Notes under the pieces: model-generated
Told to the model about the DNA's origin: nothing
Database searches by the model: none
What the model saw: the letters and a program-made list of their open reading frames with translations, nothing else
Source of the DNA: Piromyces finnis
Taxonomy: Eukaryota > Neocallimastigomycota > Neocallimastigomycetes > Neocallimastigales > Neocallimastigaceae
Assembly: GCA_002104945.1 (NCBI GenBank)
Contig: MCFH01000017.1
Span: forward strand, 800,660 to 864,659
DNA: 64,000 nt
Reading direction: 5' to 3'
Made by a program: the position numbers and the translations under genes
Shown: positions 23,476 through 37,557 of the stretch, one piece after another
Layout of the letters: the number at the start of each line of letters is the position of its first letter
Position numbering within the stretch: the stretch's first letter is position 1

Positions 23476-24436
23476 TTAGAAAAAAAAATGTTTTATTAAA
23501 ATAATCTTAATTGATTTATAAATGAATAATTATATTATGTATTATAGTTAAAATAATTCCTTTTTATTTTATTTAAAGAATATATATAATAATAAGATTA
23601 TTTAATAGTAATACTTATTAAGTATTAATAAGATAATAATCTTTACAAAGATTTAATTCATAAAACTATTCTAAACTATTTATACTATTTGTAATTTTAC
23701 ATTTAATAATAAAATAACTTTTCAATACATGATTATATTCATAATATATTTTATAATACTTAAACTAAACTTAAGACTTATTCCTAATTATTAAAAAATA
23801 ACTATTGTTTATAATATTCATAATATTAATTATTTCTTAATTATAATATAATTCATTGAATATAATATTAATAATTATAATCCTCTAGTTCAAAGATTAT
23901 AAATTATGTTATTGAAATAATTATTATAAAATAAAGTTAATTAGTTCCGGAAAATAATTTTAATTTAATTAAACAATAATTTTTTATACTTTGAGTGAAT
24001 GATTTATGTTTGATATATCAGGGGTGATCATTCTCTGAATAAACAATTAATCATTGCTAACAAAATATCTTTAAATTGGAATATCTCGTGAACCAGCAGA
24101 GATATTGACCTGATTTTAAGATATGTTGTTTGTCTCGAGCGTGGCTTTCTAACGAACTTAATTATAACCAAAATATTATTATTCAAAAATCGTCATTCGT
24201 TGAGGAGATACGCGTGTTTTTTCTTATTCCATTTTAACGATAAGGGTTAAAGTTATTTATTATAAAAATTATTAAGGGTTAAGGTCATATTTTAACCTTT
24301 TCTAAATTTTTAAATATTTCTTAATAAAATTTTATAATTTATTTGAAAATAAAATATTTGTTGATTTTGAATTTCCATAAGTGATTTCACAATTCCAAGT
24401 GATCTTGAAATTGTAATTTCACTAGTATTCGTGACA
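23476..24436 (-). repeat. 5' LTR of element B, outer fragment
   Basis: 961 bp that continue the LTR interrupted at 17904; together they give 1034 bp, as in the 3' LTR. It is flanked by target duplicate tacaa. Confidence 0.95.
23636..23684 (-). promoter_or_regulatory. Element B promoter: TATA box and predicted RNA 5' end
   Basis: On the minus strand TATAAATA lies at 23684-23677. The 11-mer GTAAAGATTAT (23646-23636) begins 38 nt downstream and is the complement of the PBS at 17831-17821. The nested element A now separates the two. Confidence 0.68.
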
Positions 24437-25696
24437 TACAATTTATTGATAAATTGAGAATAAAAAGAAAATAAATATTAATACTTATCTTTAAGTTCGA
24501 GTTTATTATAAGAGTAAAAATAATTTTACACTTTAATAAGTTAATATGTTTTATTATAACTAAGTTAAGTAAAATAAAATTAAAAAACGCTTTTATTATT
24601 ATAATTTGTTTCTTATAATAATAACTCTTGATTTCTTAGAAGGGAATCAAGAGTCTTTATTTATATTATTTAATAAATTTAAAGTTTAAATTAAAATTTT
24701 ATCTAATCTTAACAAAATAATTTTTTTTGTTTAGGAAAAGATTAGAAGAAAAACCTAAACAAAGTTCGATCAACATTCTATACATATTGATCATCGTATA
24801 TTTTAAGTAAAACCAATTATTTTAGAAATTGGAAAAAACCTTAAAATATCGATTCCTAAACAATGAATAATTATTTTAAAGTAATTAATTAAATAAATAA
24901 TTAAATATATTTGATAAAAATATAAAGTTAAATAAAAGTAATTAATTAAATTAATTAGTTAAATGCATAAATATAATTGATAAAAATATTAAATAAAATA
25001 TTAATGAATAATATAATTAAATGGTTAAATGTAATTTAAGATATTAAAATTAAGTGAAAATAAATAATTAAAATAAATTTAAATGAGAATAATTATTTAA
25101 ATAGACTAATATTATTAACATTAATTAATGATTAATAATTAATGATTTTAACTAAGAAATATTAATTATGTATCAAATAATTATTATTTCTTACAATGTA
25201 AGAAATATTTGTGGCCATAAGTTTGCCCACAAATATTTCAATTGAAACCATATATTCTGGTCATCATTTATTGGCCAAATATATGCATAACCATATATTA
25301 ATGGTTATTAATTAAATAGGAAGTTTATTTGCTTTACCCAATCAAGTGGTAAAGAAAATAAACTCATATAGTTAAATAGTATAGTCAAAACTAACGTTAA
25401 ATACTTTAGCGTTAGTATTAAAGTAAATTAATAACTATAATAATAATTAATGTAGATAATTATAATTAATAAATAAAAGATATAATTAAAATATAATTAT
25501 TTAAGTAAAAATTATTTCATAAAATATTTATATAAGTGTTTATATTTATTTTAGTGTTATAATATTTATTTTCTTTCTTTTATTATTTTTTATAAAACTT
25601 TATTTAGTTATTAACTCGTATAGAGAGGTAATAACTAACTTAATTAACTAATTAATAACCTATTAACTAATATTTTAAGAAACCTTTTACATTTAA
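24437..25696. other. Noncoding region packed with inverted repeats
   Basis: No ORF is seen. At least nine stem-loops lie in series: 24439-24456, 24593-24624, 24624-24654, 24726-24763, 24768-24792, 25203-25238 (12-bp perfect stem), 25288-25307, 25322-25364 (16 of 17 bp) and 25390-25416. The left end is the element B target site and the right end is the LTR-E target site. This may be host DNA predating both insertions, or the remains of another element. Confidence 0.6.
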
Positions 25697-25750
25697 TGTC
25701 AAAAAGCGATTTTTTATTAAAGAAAAGTGTGGTAAGCACACTAGTTATAT

Positions 25751-26868
25751 TGTCACGAATACTAGTGAAATTACAATTTCAAGATCACTTGGAATTGTGA
25801 AATCACTTATGGAAATTCAAAATCAACAAATATTTTATTTTCAAATAAATTATAAAATTTTATTAAGAAATATTTAAAAATTTAGGAAAGGTTAAAATAT
25901 GACCTTAACCCTTAATAATTTTTATAATAAATAACTTTAACCCTTATCGTTAAAATGGAATAAGGAAAAACACGCGTATCTCCTCAACGAATGACGATTT
26001 TTGAATAAAAATGTTTTGGTTATAATTACGTTCGTTAGAAAGCCACGCTCGAGACAAACAACATATCTTAAAATCAGGTCAATATCTCTGCTGGTTCACG
26101 AGATATTCCAATTTAAAGATATTTTGTTAGCAATGATTAATTGTTTATTCAGAGAATGATCACCCCTGATATATCAAACATAAATCATTCACTCAAAGTA
26201 TAAAAATTATTGTTTAATTAAATCAAAATTATTTTCCGGAACTAATTAACTTTATTTTATAATAATTATTTCAATAACATAATTTATAATCTTTGAACTA
26301 GAGGATTATAATTATTAATATTATATTCAATGAATTATATTATAATTAAGAAATAATTAATATTATGAATATTATAAACAATAGTTATTTTTTAATAATT
26401 AGGAATAAGTCTTAAGTTTAGTTTAAGTATTATAAAATATATTATGAATATAATCATGTATTGAAAAGTTATTTTATTATTAAATGTAAAATTACAAATA
26501 GTATAAATAGTTTAGAATAGTTATGAAATTAAAATCTTTGTAAAGATTATTAACCAAAAATTATTAACTATAAATTATTAACTATGAATTATTAGCTATA
26601 GATTATTAACTAGAAATTATTAACTATTAATAATAATTAATACTTAATGAGTATTACTACTAAATAATCTTATTATTATATTTTAGTAATATATTATTAA
26701 ATAAAATAAAAGAAATTATTTTAACCATAATATATAATTTAATTATTCATTTATAAATCAATTAAGATTATTTTAATAAAACATTTTTTTTCTAACCTAG
26801 TTATCTTTTAACCTTTTATTTAATTTGATATTTTAATATTAAATTATAAGTTTAGTAAAACTTTTACA
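25751..26868 (+). repeat. Solo LTR, family B
   Basis: It begins tgtcacgaatactag and ends aacttttaca, and is flanked by tatat on both sides (25746-25750, 26869-26873). It is longer than other B LTRs because of a short tandem repeat (about 14 bp, attattaacta-like) at 26547-26640. Confidence 0.9.
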
Positions 26869-26873
26869 TATAT

Positions 26874-28005
26874 TGTGAAGATATTAACTGGATTTAAAAC
26901 AAATTCAGATAATATCTATAATTAATTAAACATAATAATTATAATTAAATAATTTCAATAATTATTTTAAAACACTTTTAAAAGTCACCTTTTAAATTTT
27001 GATTCAGTGAAAGGGTTATGATTTCAAAAATTTAATATCAATACACTATAACCCTTAACCAAAAATAAGCAAGTACGAAATAAGGTGTAACTCGCCAAAA
27101 ACGATCGCTACGGCTGTAAGTGCTACGGTGATGAAACTAGGTTTATTGGAAAGCTTAGGAAGAAAGCTACAATTTGGTACAATTGCGGTCCTTCTAACTG
27201 ATCATTTAAGGAAGTTATGATCATTTAAAGATTTTATTAGGTAAATTAAAATCAATATGATATCAAGTATGGATCATAAATATTTCTTATGACTTGATGA
27301 AATTAAAAATATATCAATAGGAATTTTAGTTATATTAATTTAATTAATGATAACGATTGTTACTAAAAATAGAACTAGACCCATTTAGGTGTAACAGTTA
27401 ACACCTATAAATTAAATAATCTTAATTATTATAAAATAGGTTAACGGCAAGTTTTATTAGAAATAATTTTGAAAATAATAATTATTTAATTATAACAAAT
27501 ATGTTATGGTAATATCAATTAATAATGATGAATTATTAATTGAATAGTTTTTATAATTACTAATTAGGATCAACTGTTTAAATGATTAATCATATGTTTA
27601 TTTTATTTTATGTCATGACAAACAAACAAACAAACAAACAATCTTATTACTTATTTAATTATATTACTAATATATTACATGTAATACTTTATTCTTATTA
27701 ATATCAATTTAATAATCTGAACAAAGAATATAAAAGAGAATGAATTGAATTCGATTTTAATTCTTTGTAAAGATTATAGTTATAATCTTAATTATATAGT
27801 TACTTATAATATCATTTATATTATTATTATTAAATAAATAAAAAATTTATAAAAAGTTATTTTAAAGTAAATATAAATTTTTCATTTTTCATTTGGGAGT
27901 TTAAGGTGTTATTTTATAACTAAATTTAATTTCTTAAAAAACATTTTTACTATATAATTAATAACATTCTGACCTGGCCGCATAACCAAACCCAAAAACT
28001 TAACA
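26874..28005 (+). repeat. Solo LTR, family D
   Basis: It begins tgtgaagatattaac, ends aaaacttaaca, and is 1132 bp. It is flanked by tatat at 26869-26873 and 28006-28010, the same pentamer that flanks the neighbouring LTR-B. It has a (caaa)n tract and the TATA/11-mer promoter module of element D. Confidence 0.92.
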
Positions 28006-28584
28006 TATATTAATTAACAAATATAATACGCTTTCCTATTGAAGGCGTAAAGCTAATAATATTTATATAAAGAAATTTAAATAATATTTTTATTTTAGCA
28101 ATAACTTAATATCAGCATATATTAAGTTATTAAAAATATTAAAATTTTTAAAGTTTTAGGTTTTATAGGAGTTTATAAATTTTATTAACTTTAAGTTAAA
28201 AAAATTACTAACGCTAAAGCTTCGTAATTTTTGTCAATTTTTGTTCTTTTTATACATGAACAATTTTAATTATTACATTTTTTAATTTTAATTAATTATT
28301 ATCTAATTATAAAATATTTAATTTTTATAAATTAATAATTAATATAATTATTGTAAATAGTTAATAAATTTAAAATAAAATTTTTAATAATAAAATTTTA
28401 ATAATTTTAAAAAATTTAATAATTTCAAATATTAGAAATTTTATACTTTGAAATTTTTTAATAAAAATTTAAAAAATAAATTTTTTCAAATTTTCAAATT
28501 TTCAAATTTTAAAAAAAATTTTTAATTTTTTCCATGTGTCCAAATTTTTTAAATTTTTATATATGTTATTGTGACATTTAACCT

Positions 28585-29708
28585 TGATACGCTACTCACA
28601 TAAAAACATGATAAAAACTAGCTGAATAAACACGACTTAACCCATAGTAACTTATAATAAAAATAAACAATAATAACCCTTAAAGATGAATGAATAATAA
28701 TTTTATGAAAATATAACCCTTTCTTTAAATAAATAATATTATCTTTATTATATAATAAATTCTGAGTAAAAACGACCTAATAGTGATAATAATAAAATAA
28801 ATTATTAAATAAAATAAATTATTAAATAAAATAAAACGACTTAATCCAATAATGTACTAAAATAATAAAATAATAATAAATAAATAAAAATGAATAAATA
28901 AACTAAAAATAAAATGATATACATCAAATTATTAATTCTAGTGTTTATCCAAGTGTTCTTTAGAAATTCTCTTAAACTTATAAATCAATAAATAACTAAT
29001 TGAGTAATTATTACTAAAATGATAAACTTAAAACCTGGAAATAGAACAATAATAACAATTCCAAAGATAAAATACAGAACTCTTTTATGTTTCTGTATAA
29101 AATGAGTGTTTATAATAATTGATACTTTTAATATTTTAATTTTGTTAAATTTTTATTTTAATTTTATTTTAATTTTATTTTAATATTATTTTAATTTTAA
29201 ATTTTAATTATTTTATTCAAGGTATTATACATTTAATGATAGTCAATGATAATTTATAATAATTTTTCTAAATTTAAACATTTTGAAGTAATAAGAAAAT
29301 CAAATAAGTAATATTCTATAATATTTTATAATACTAAGACATAATTTTAATTTATTCTTTTAATTTTAATAAATAATAACAATAGTAATAATAACATTTA
29401 ATAGTTAAAAATAATAATACATGTAATAAATGAAAATGTATAAAAGGAAGATAAAATTCTTCTTTATAAAGGCGGACAATAAATAGAGAATAAAAAGACC
29501 ATAAACAGATAATAAATAAATTATAAAATATAATAAAGATTTAATTTAAAACATAATAAGAGTTTATTTTCGAGTTTTGAGTGATTTATTTGTTAATTAT
29601 AAAACATATTTTATTTTATTTTAAATTTATTGTTTCATCATTATAATATAGAATTTATTATTTATTAAAAACATTATATTATTCACAAATATATCGGTCA
29701 ACGCATCA
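28585..29708 (+). repeat. Solo LTR, family C
   Basis: Begins tgatacgctactcac and ends aacgcatca. Flanked by acct on both sides (28581-28584, 29709-29712). A TATA box (TATAAAA, 29439-29445) gives the + orientation. Confidence 0.85.
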
Positions 29709-29712
29709 ACCT

Positions 29713-30850
29713 TGATACGCTACTCATATAAAAACATGATATAAACTAGCTGAATAAACACGACTTAACCCATAGTAACTTATAATAAAAATAAACAATA
29801 ATAATCCTTAAAAATGAATGAATAATAATTTTATGAAAATATAACCCTTTCTTTAAATAAATAATATTATCTTTATTATATAATAAATTCTGAGTAAAAA
29901 CGACCTAATAGTGATAATAATAAAATAAATTATTAAATAAAATAAATTATTAAATAAAATAAAACGACTTAATCCAATAATGTACTAAAATAATAAAATA
30001 ATAATAAATAAATAAAAATGAATAAATAAACTAAAAAAATAAAATGATATACATCAAATTATTAATTCTAGTGTTTATCCAAGTGTTCTTTAGAAATTCT
30101 CTTAAACTTATAAATTAAAAAAATAACTAATTGAGTAATTATTACTAAAATGATAAACTTAAAACCTGGAAATAGAACAATAATAACAATTCCAAAGATA
30201 AAATACAGAACTCTTTTATGTTTCTGTATAAAATGAGTGTTTATAATAATTGATACTTTTAATATTTTAATTTTGTTAAATTTTTATTTTAATTTTATTT
30301 TAATTTTATTTTAATATTATTTTAATTTTAAATTTTAATTATTTTATTCAAGGTATTATACATTTAATGATAGTCAATGATAATTTATAATAATTTTTCT
30401 AAATTTAAACATTTTGAAGTAATAAGAAAAATCAAATAAGTAATATTCTATAATATTTTATAATACTAAGACATAATTTTAATTTATTCTTTTAATTTTA
30501 ATAAATAATAGCAATAGTAATAATAATATTTAATAGTTAAAAATAATAATACATGTAATAAATGAAAATGTATAAAAGGAAGATAAAATTCTTCTTTATA
30601 AAAAGGGGGACAATAAATAGAGAATAAAAAAGACAATAAACAGATAATAAATAAATTATAGAAATAGAATATAATAAAGATTTAATTTAAAACATAATAA
30701 GAGTTTATTTTCGAGTTTTGAGTGATTTATTTGTTAATTATAAAACATATTTTTATTTTATTTTAAATTTATTGTTTCATCATAATAATATAGAATTTAT
30801 TATTTATTAAAAACATTATATTATTCACAAATATATCGGTCAACGCATCA
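29713..30850 (+). repeat. LTR-C, unit 1
   Basis: 1138 bp, tgatacgc...cgcatca. Preceded by acct and followed by accc. Its left neighbour is another LTR-C, unlike units 2-4. Confidence 0.88.
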
Positions 30851-30905
30851 ACCCTGATAAATAATAATTATAAATATATTATAAATTTGATATTAGTAGA
30901 AAATT

Positions 30906-31932
30906 TGTCACGAATACTAGTGAAATCTACAATTTCAAGATCACTTGAAATTGTGAAATTACTTATAAAATTTCAAAATCAATAATATTTTATTTTCAAA
31001 TAAATTATAAAATTATATTAAGAAATATTTAAAAAATTTAGAAAAGGTTAAGATATGACCTTAACCCTTAATAAAATTTATAATAAATAACTTTAACCCT
31101 TATCGTCAAAATTAAATAAGGAAAAACACGCGTATCTCCTTAACGAATAGCGATTTTTGAATAATGGTTGGGAGATTGTGGGTTCGTTAGAAAGTCACGC
31201 TCGAGATAAACAACATATCTTAAAATCAGGTCAATATCTCTGCTGGTTCACGAGATATTTCAATTTAAAGATATTTTGTTAGTAATGATTAATTGTTTAT
31301 TCAGAGAATGATCACCCCTGATGTATTGACATAAATCATTCACCCAAAAGGATATAAATTATTGTTTTAATTAAATTAAAATTATTTTCCGGAATTAATT
31401 AACTTTATTTTATAATAATTATTTCAATAACATAACTTATAATCTTTGAATTAAAAGATTATAATTATTAAAATTATATGCAATGAATTATATTATAATT
31501 AAGAAATAATTAATATTATAAATATATAAACAATAGTTATTTTTAATAATTAGTAATAAGTCTTAAGTTTAGTTTTAGTATTATAAAATATATTATGAAT
31601 ATAATCATGTATTAAAAAGTTATTTTATTATTAAATGTAAAATTACAATTAGTATAAATAGTTTAGAATAATTTTATGAAATTAAATCTTTGTAAAGATT
31701 ATTATCTTATTAATACTTAATAAGTATTATTATTAAATAATCTTATTATTATATATATTATTTAAATAAAATAAAAGAAATTATTTTAACCATAATACAT
31801 AACTTAATTATTCATTTATAAAGCAATTAAGATTATTTTAATAAAACATTTTTTTTCTAACCTAGTTATCTTTAATCTTTTATTTAATTTAATATTTTAA
31901 TATTAAATTATAAGTTTAGTAAAACTTTTACA
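30906..31932 (+). repeat. LTR-B (first of two in unit 1)
   Basis: Flanked by the 5-bp duplication aaatt (30901-30905, 31933-31937) and inserted in an antisense LTR-F tail (30855-30905 plus 31938-31985). Confidence 0.9.
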
Positions 31933-31987
31933 AAATTTTATTATAAAATAATTATTAAATAATTTTATATAGTTTAGTACAAAAATA

Positions 31988-32178
31988 GAAGAAAAATGGT
32001 CAATCCCGTAAATTTAAACTTAAACGTCCCAAAATTTCTAAGAAAGTTATATTCAATAAAAATAATTATCATATAATTATAATTATTTAATTCATACCTT
32101 CTTATCCGAAAAGCCAGAAGAAGTAAGTAATTTAGAAGAACATATTATTGAGGATATTCCAGAACATACTATTTAATA
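31988..32178 (+). pseudogene. Fragment of element-D-like pol, unit 1
   Basis: About 190 bp resembling 54015-54200 of element D, just before the RT domain (aaaagccagaagaagtaag, gaggatattccag). Broken by indels and cut at both ends. Confidence 0.75.
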
Positions 32179-32379
32179 AAATATTCTATTATTCAAAAAT
32201 ATATCGGTTAATGTATCAATTAAAAATATATGTAACCTTTTATTTTCTTGTTATCTAGTAATTGATTTTTTTAATATAATCATTTATTACTTGAATAAAA
32301 ATTGGGTATAATATATTCTAGTAATTTTAATTAAAGTAAGAAAGCCACTATTATACTAAAGTATAGTAATTGTATTCGA

Positions 32380-33497
<1,118 letters not shown>

Positions 33498-33555
33498 TAT
33501 TACTTTAATAAAATAAAATTATTACTTTGATAAAACAAAAAAAAAATTAAAAGTA

Positions 33556-33627
33556 AGGGGCGTTCCGGATTTGAACCGAAGACCTATTGATCTGCAGTCA
33601 ATTGCTCTACCGCTGAGCTAACACCCC
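33556..33627 (-). tRNA. tRNA-Cys(GCA), unit 1
   Basis: A 72-nt cloverleaf: acceptor GGGGTGT/ACGCCCC, anticodon stem ATTGA/TCAAT with loop CTGCAGA (anticodon GCA), T loop TTCAAAT, discriminator T as expected for cysteine tRNAs. The identical gene occurs in units 2-4. Confidence 0.95.
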
Positions 33628-33640
33628 ACTTTTGTTATTT

Positions 33641-33692
33641 TGTCACAATAACATATATAAAAATTTAAAAAATTTGGACACATGGAAAAAAT
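33641..33692 (+). repeat. LTR-E tip, unit 1
   Basis: About 52 bp matching the start of LTR-E (tgtcacaataacatat). It begins 13 bp upstream of the tRNA-Cys 5' end and is truncated by LTR-B. Confidence 0.8.
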
Positions 33693-34723
33693 TGTCACGA
33701 ATACTAGTGAAATTACAATTTCAAGATCACTTGGAATTGTGAAATCACTTATGAAAATTCAAAATCAACAAATATTTTATTTTCAAATAAATTATAAAAT
33801 TTTATTAAGAAATATTTAAAAATTTAGAAAAGGTTAAAATATGACCTTAACCCTTAATAATTTTTATAATAAATAACTTTAACCCTTATCGTTAAAATGG
33901 AATAAGAAAAAACACGCGTATCTCCTCAACGAATGACGATTTTTGAATAATAATATTTTGGTTATAATTAAGTTCGTTAGAAAGCCACGCTCGAGACAAA
34001 CAACATATCTTAAAATCAGGTCAATATCTCTGCTGGTTCACGAGATATTTCAATTTAAAGATATTTTGTTAGTAATGATTAATTGTTTATTCAGAGAATG
34101 ATCACCCCTGATGTATTGACATAAATCATTCACCCAAAAGGATATAAATTATTGTTTTAATTAAATTAAAATTATTTTCCGGAATTAATTAACTTTATTT
34201 TATAATAATTATTTCAATAACATAACTTATAATCTTTGAATTAAAAGATTATAATTATTAAAATTATATGCAATGAATTATATTATAATTAAGAAATAAT
34301 TAATATTATAAATATATAAACAATAGTTATTTTTAATAATTAGTAATAAGTCTTAAGTTTAGTTTTAGTATTATAAAATATATTATGAATATAATCATGT
34401 ACTAAAAAGTTATTTTAGTATTAAATGTAAAATTACAAATAGTATAAATAGTTTAGAATAGTTTTATGAATTAAATCTTTGTAAAGATTATTATCTTATT
34501 AATACTTAATAAGTATTACTATTAAATAATCTTATTATTATATATATTCTTTAAATAAAATAAAAAGGAATTATTTTAACTATAATACATAATATAATTA
34601 TTCATTTATAAATCAATTAAGATTATTTTAATAAAACATTTTTTTTCTAACCTAGTTATCTTTTAACCTTTTATTTAATTTGATATTTTAATATTAAATT
34701 ATAAGTTTAGTAAAACTTTTACA
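33693..34723 (+). repeat. LTR-B (second of two in unit 1)
   Basis: Complete LTR, tgtcacg...ttttaca. The flanks are LTR-E on the left and LTR-F on the right, with no target duplication, so it looks like a recombination product. Confidence 0.85.
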
Positions 34724-35284
34724 TGTTATCTTATATTGTTTTATCTCGACAGCTATTGTACGAGCTTTAACAATATCTACTAGTTTTATTAATTTATTTT
34801 AAGTTATTTTATAGTTTTAATAGTTTTATTATTTTAATAATATTTATATAGAATAATAACACCAGATTTATTCTATAAAATATTATTTATTATTAACACA
34901 ATAATTACAAATTAGACAAGTTTAATTTCGTTTTTATATTTTCTTTTATTTATTGTTCTTACGCTCTTTTTAACAATAATTTTTATTATATAAAAACTTA
35001 TTTTTGTCTTTTAAATATTATTATGTATTCACTAATTAATTATATTAACTATTATTAAAATTTAACTTATTATTAATAATCTAAGTCTTCTCATTTTCTA
35101 CTAAAAATTATTATTATTCTTTATATTAAAAATGATTTTTATAATATATAAATTTATAAAATATTTGATTTTATGTAAATTATATTTTTGTACTAAACTA
35201 TATAAAATTATTTAATAATTATTTTTATAATAAAATATTCTACTAATATCAAATGTATAATATATTTATAATTATTATTTATCA
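34724..35284 (+). repeat. LTR-F, unit 1
   Basis: Starts tgttatcttatattg and ends ttatttatca (561 bp). Matches 2729-3292. Confidence 0.75.
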
Positions 35285-35288
35285 ACCT

Positions 35289-36423
35289 TGATACGCTACT
35301 CATATAAAAACATGATATAAACTAGCTGAATAAACACGACTTAACCCATAGTAACTTATAATAAAAATAAACAATAATAATCCTTAAAAATGAATGAATA
35401 ATAATTTTATGAAAATATAACCCTTTCTTTAAATAAATAATATTATCTTTATTATATAATAAATTCTGAGTAAAAACGACCTAATAGTGATAATAATAAA
35501 ATAAATTATTAAATAAAATAAATTATTAAATAAAATAAAACGACTTAATCCAATAATGTACTAAAATAATAAAATAATAATAAATAAATAAAAATGAATA
35601 AATAAACTAAAAATAAAATGATATACATCAAATTATTAATTCTAGTGTTTATCCAAGTGTTCTTTAGAAATACTCTTAAACTTATAAATTAAAAAAATAA
35701 CTAATTGAGTAATTATTACTAAAATGACAAACTTAAAACCTGGAAATAGAACAATAATAACAATTCCAAAGATAAAATACAGAACTCTTTTATGTTTCTG
35801 TATAAAATGAGTGTTTATAATAATTGATACTTTTAATATTTTAATTTTGTTAAATTTTTATTTTAATTTTATTTTAATTTTATTTTAATATTATTTTAAT
35901 TTTAAATTTTAATTATTTTATTCAAGGTATTATACATTTAATGATAGTCAATGATAATTTATAATAATTTTTCTAAATTTAAACATTTTGAAGTAATAAG
36001 AAAATCAAATAAGTAATATTCTATAATATTTTATAATACTAAGACATAATTTTAATTTATTCTTTTAATTTTAATAAATAATAGCAATAGTAATAATAAT
36101 ATTTAATAGTTAAAAATAATAATACATGTAATAAATGAAAATGTATAAAAGGAAGATAAAATTCTTCTTTATAAAAAGGGGGACAATAAATAGAGAATAA
36201 AAAAGACAATAAACAGATAATAAATAAATTATAGAAATAGAATATAATAAAGATTTAATTTAAAACATAATAAGAGTTTATTTTCGAGTTTTGAGTGATT
36301 TATTTGTTAATTATAAAACATATTTTTATTTTATTTTAAATTTATTGTTTCATCATAATAATATAGAATTTATTATTTATTAAAAACATTATATTATTCA
36401 CAAATATATCGGTCAACGCATCA
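35289..36423 (+). repeat. LTR-C, unit 2
   Basis: 1135 bp. It sits at the centre of an LTR-F inverted repeat: ...tttatcaacct on the left, accctgataaa... on the right. Confidence 0.88.
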
Positions 36424-36478
36424 ACCCTGATAAATAATAATTATAAATATATTATAAATTTGATATTAGTAGAAAATT

Positions 36479-37505
36479 TGTCACGAATACTAGTGAAATC
36501 TACAATTTCAAGATCACTTGAAATTGTGAAATTACTTATAAAATTTCAAAATCAATAATATTTTATTTTCAAATAAATTATAAAATTATATTAAGAAATA
36601 TTTAAAAAATTTAGAAAAGGTTAAGATATGACCTTAACCCTTAATAAAATTTATAATAAATAACTTTAACCCTTATCGTCAAAATTAAATAAGGAAAAAC
36701 ACGCGTATCTCCTTAACGAATAGCGATTTTTGAATAATGGTTGGGAGATTGTGGGTTCGTTAGAAAGTCACGCTCGAGATAAACAACATATCTTAAAATC
36801 AGGTCAATATCTCTGCTGGTTCACGAGATATTTCAATTTAAAGATATTTTGTTAGTAATGATTAATTGTTTATTCAGAGAATGATCACCCCTGATGTATT
36901 GACATAAATCATTCACCCAAAAGGATATAAATTATTGTTTTAATTAAATTAAAATTATTTTCCGGAATTAATTAACTTTATTTTATAATAATTATTTCAA
37001 TAACATAACTTATAATCTTTGAATTAAAAGATTATAATTATTAAAATTATATGCAATGAATTATATTATAATTAAGAAATAATTAATATTATAAATATAT
37101 AAACAATAGTTATTTTTAATAATTAGTAATAAGTCTTAAGTTTAGTTTTAGTATTATAAAATATATTATGAATATAATCATGTATTAAAAAGTTATTTTA
37201 TTATTAAATGTAAAATTACAATTAGTATAAATAGTTTAGAATAATTTTATGAAATTAAATCTTTGTAAAGATTATTATCTTATTAATACTTAATAAGTAT
37301 TATTATTAAATAATCTTATTATTATATATATTATTTAAATAAAATAAAAGAAATTATTTTAACCATAATACATAACTTAATTATTCATTTATAAAGCAAT
37401 TAAGATTATTTTAATAAAACATTTTTTTTCTAACCTAGTTATCTTTAATCTTTTATTTAATTTAATATTTTAATATTAAATTATAAGTTTAGTAAAACTT
37501 TTACA
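36479..37505 (+). repeat. LTR-B (first of unit 2)
   Basis: Same position and aaatt flanks as in unit 1. Confidence 0.9.
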
Positions 37506-37557
37506 AAATTTTATTATAAAATAATTATTAAATAATTTTATATAGTTTAGTACAAAA

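Larger units (their letters stand above)
11193..24436 (-). mobile_element. Element B: complete Ty3/gypsy LTR retrotransposon, with element A nested in its 5' LTR
   Basis: Both ends are flanked by the 5-bp duplication tacaa (11188-11192 and 24437-24441). On the minus strand the order is 5' LTR, PBS, gag, -1 frameshift site, pol (protease-RT-RNase H-integrase), 3' noncoding with PPT hairpin, 3' LTR. Without element A it is about 7.7 kb. The LTRs are each 1034 bp once A and its duplicated ctagg are removed, and they match wherever compared by eye. Coding frames are intact, but the split 5' LTR separates its promoter from the PBS, so this copy is probably silent. Confidence 0.93.
25697..28576 (-). 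repeat. Solo LTR, family E, split by LTR-B and LTR-D
   Basis: Plus-strand ends are tgtcaaaaagcg and ttattgtgaca, flanked by the 5-bp duplication tttaa (25692-25696 and 28577-28581). Without the insertions it is about 620 bp. The family is identified because the same ends bound the pol-bearing element at 51053-64000, which also sets the orientation as minus. Confidence 0.85.
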
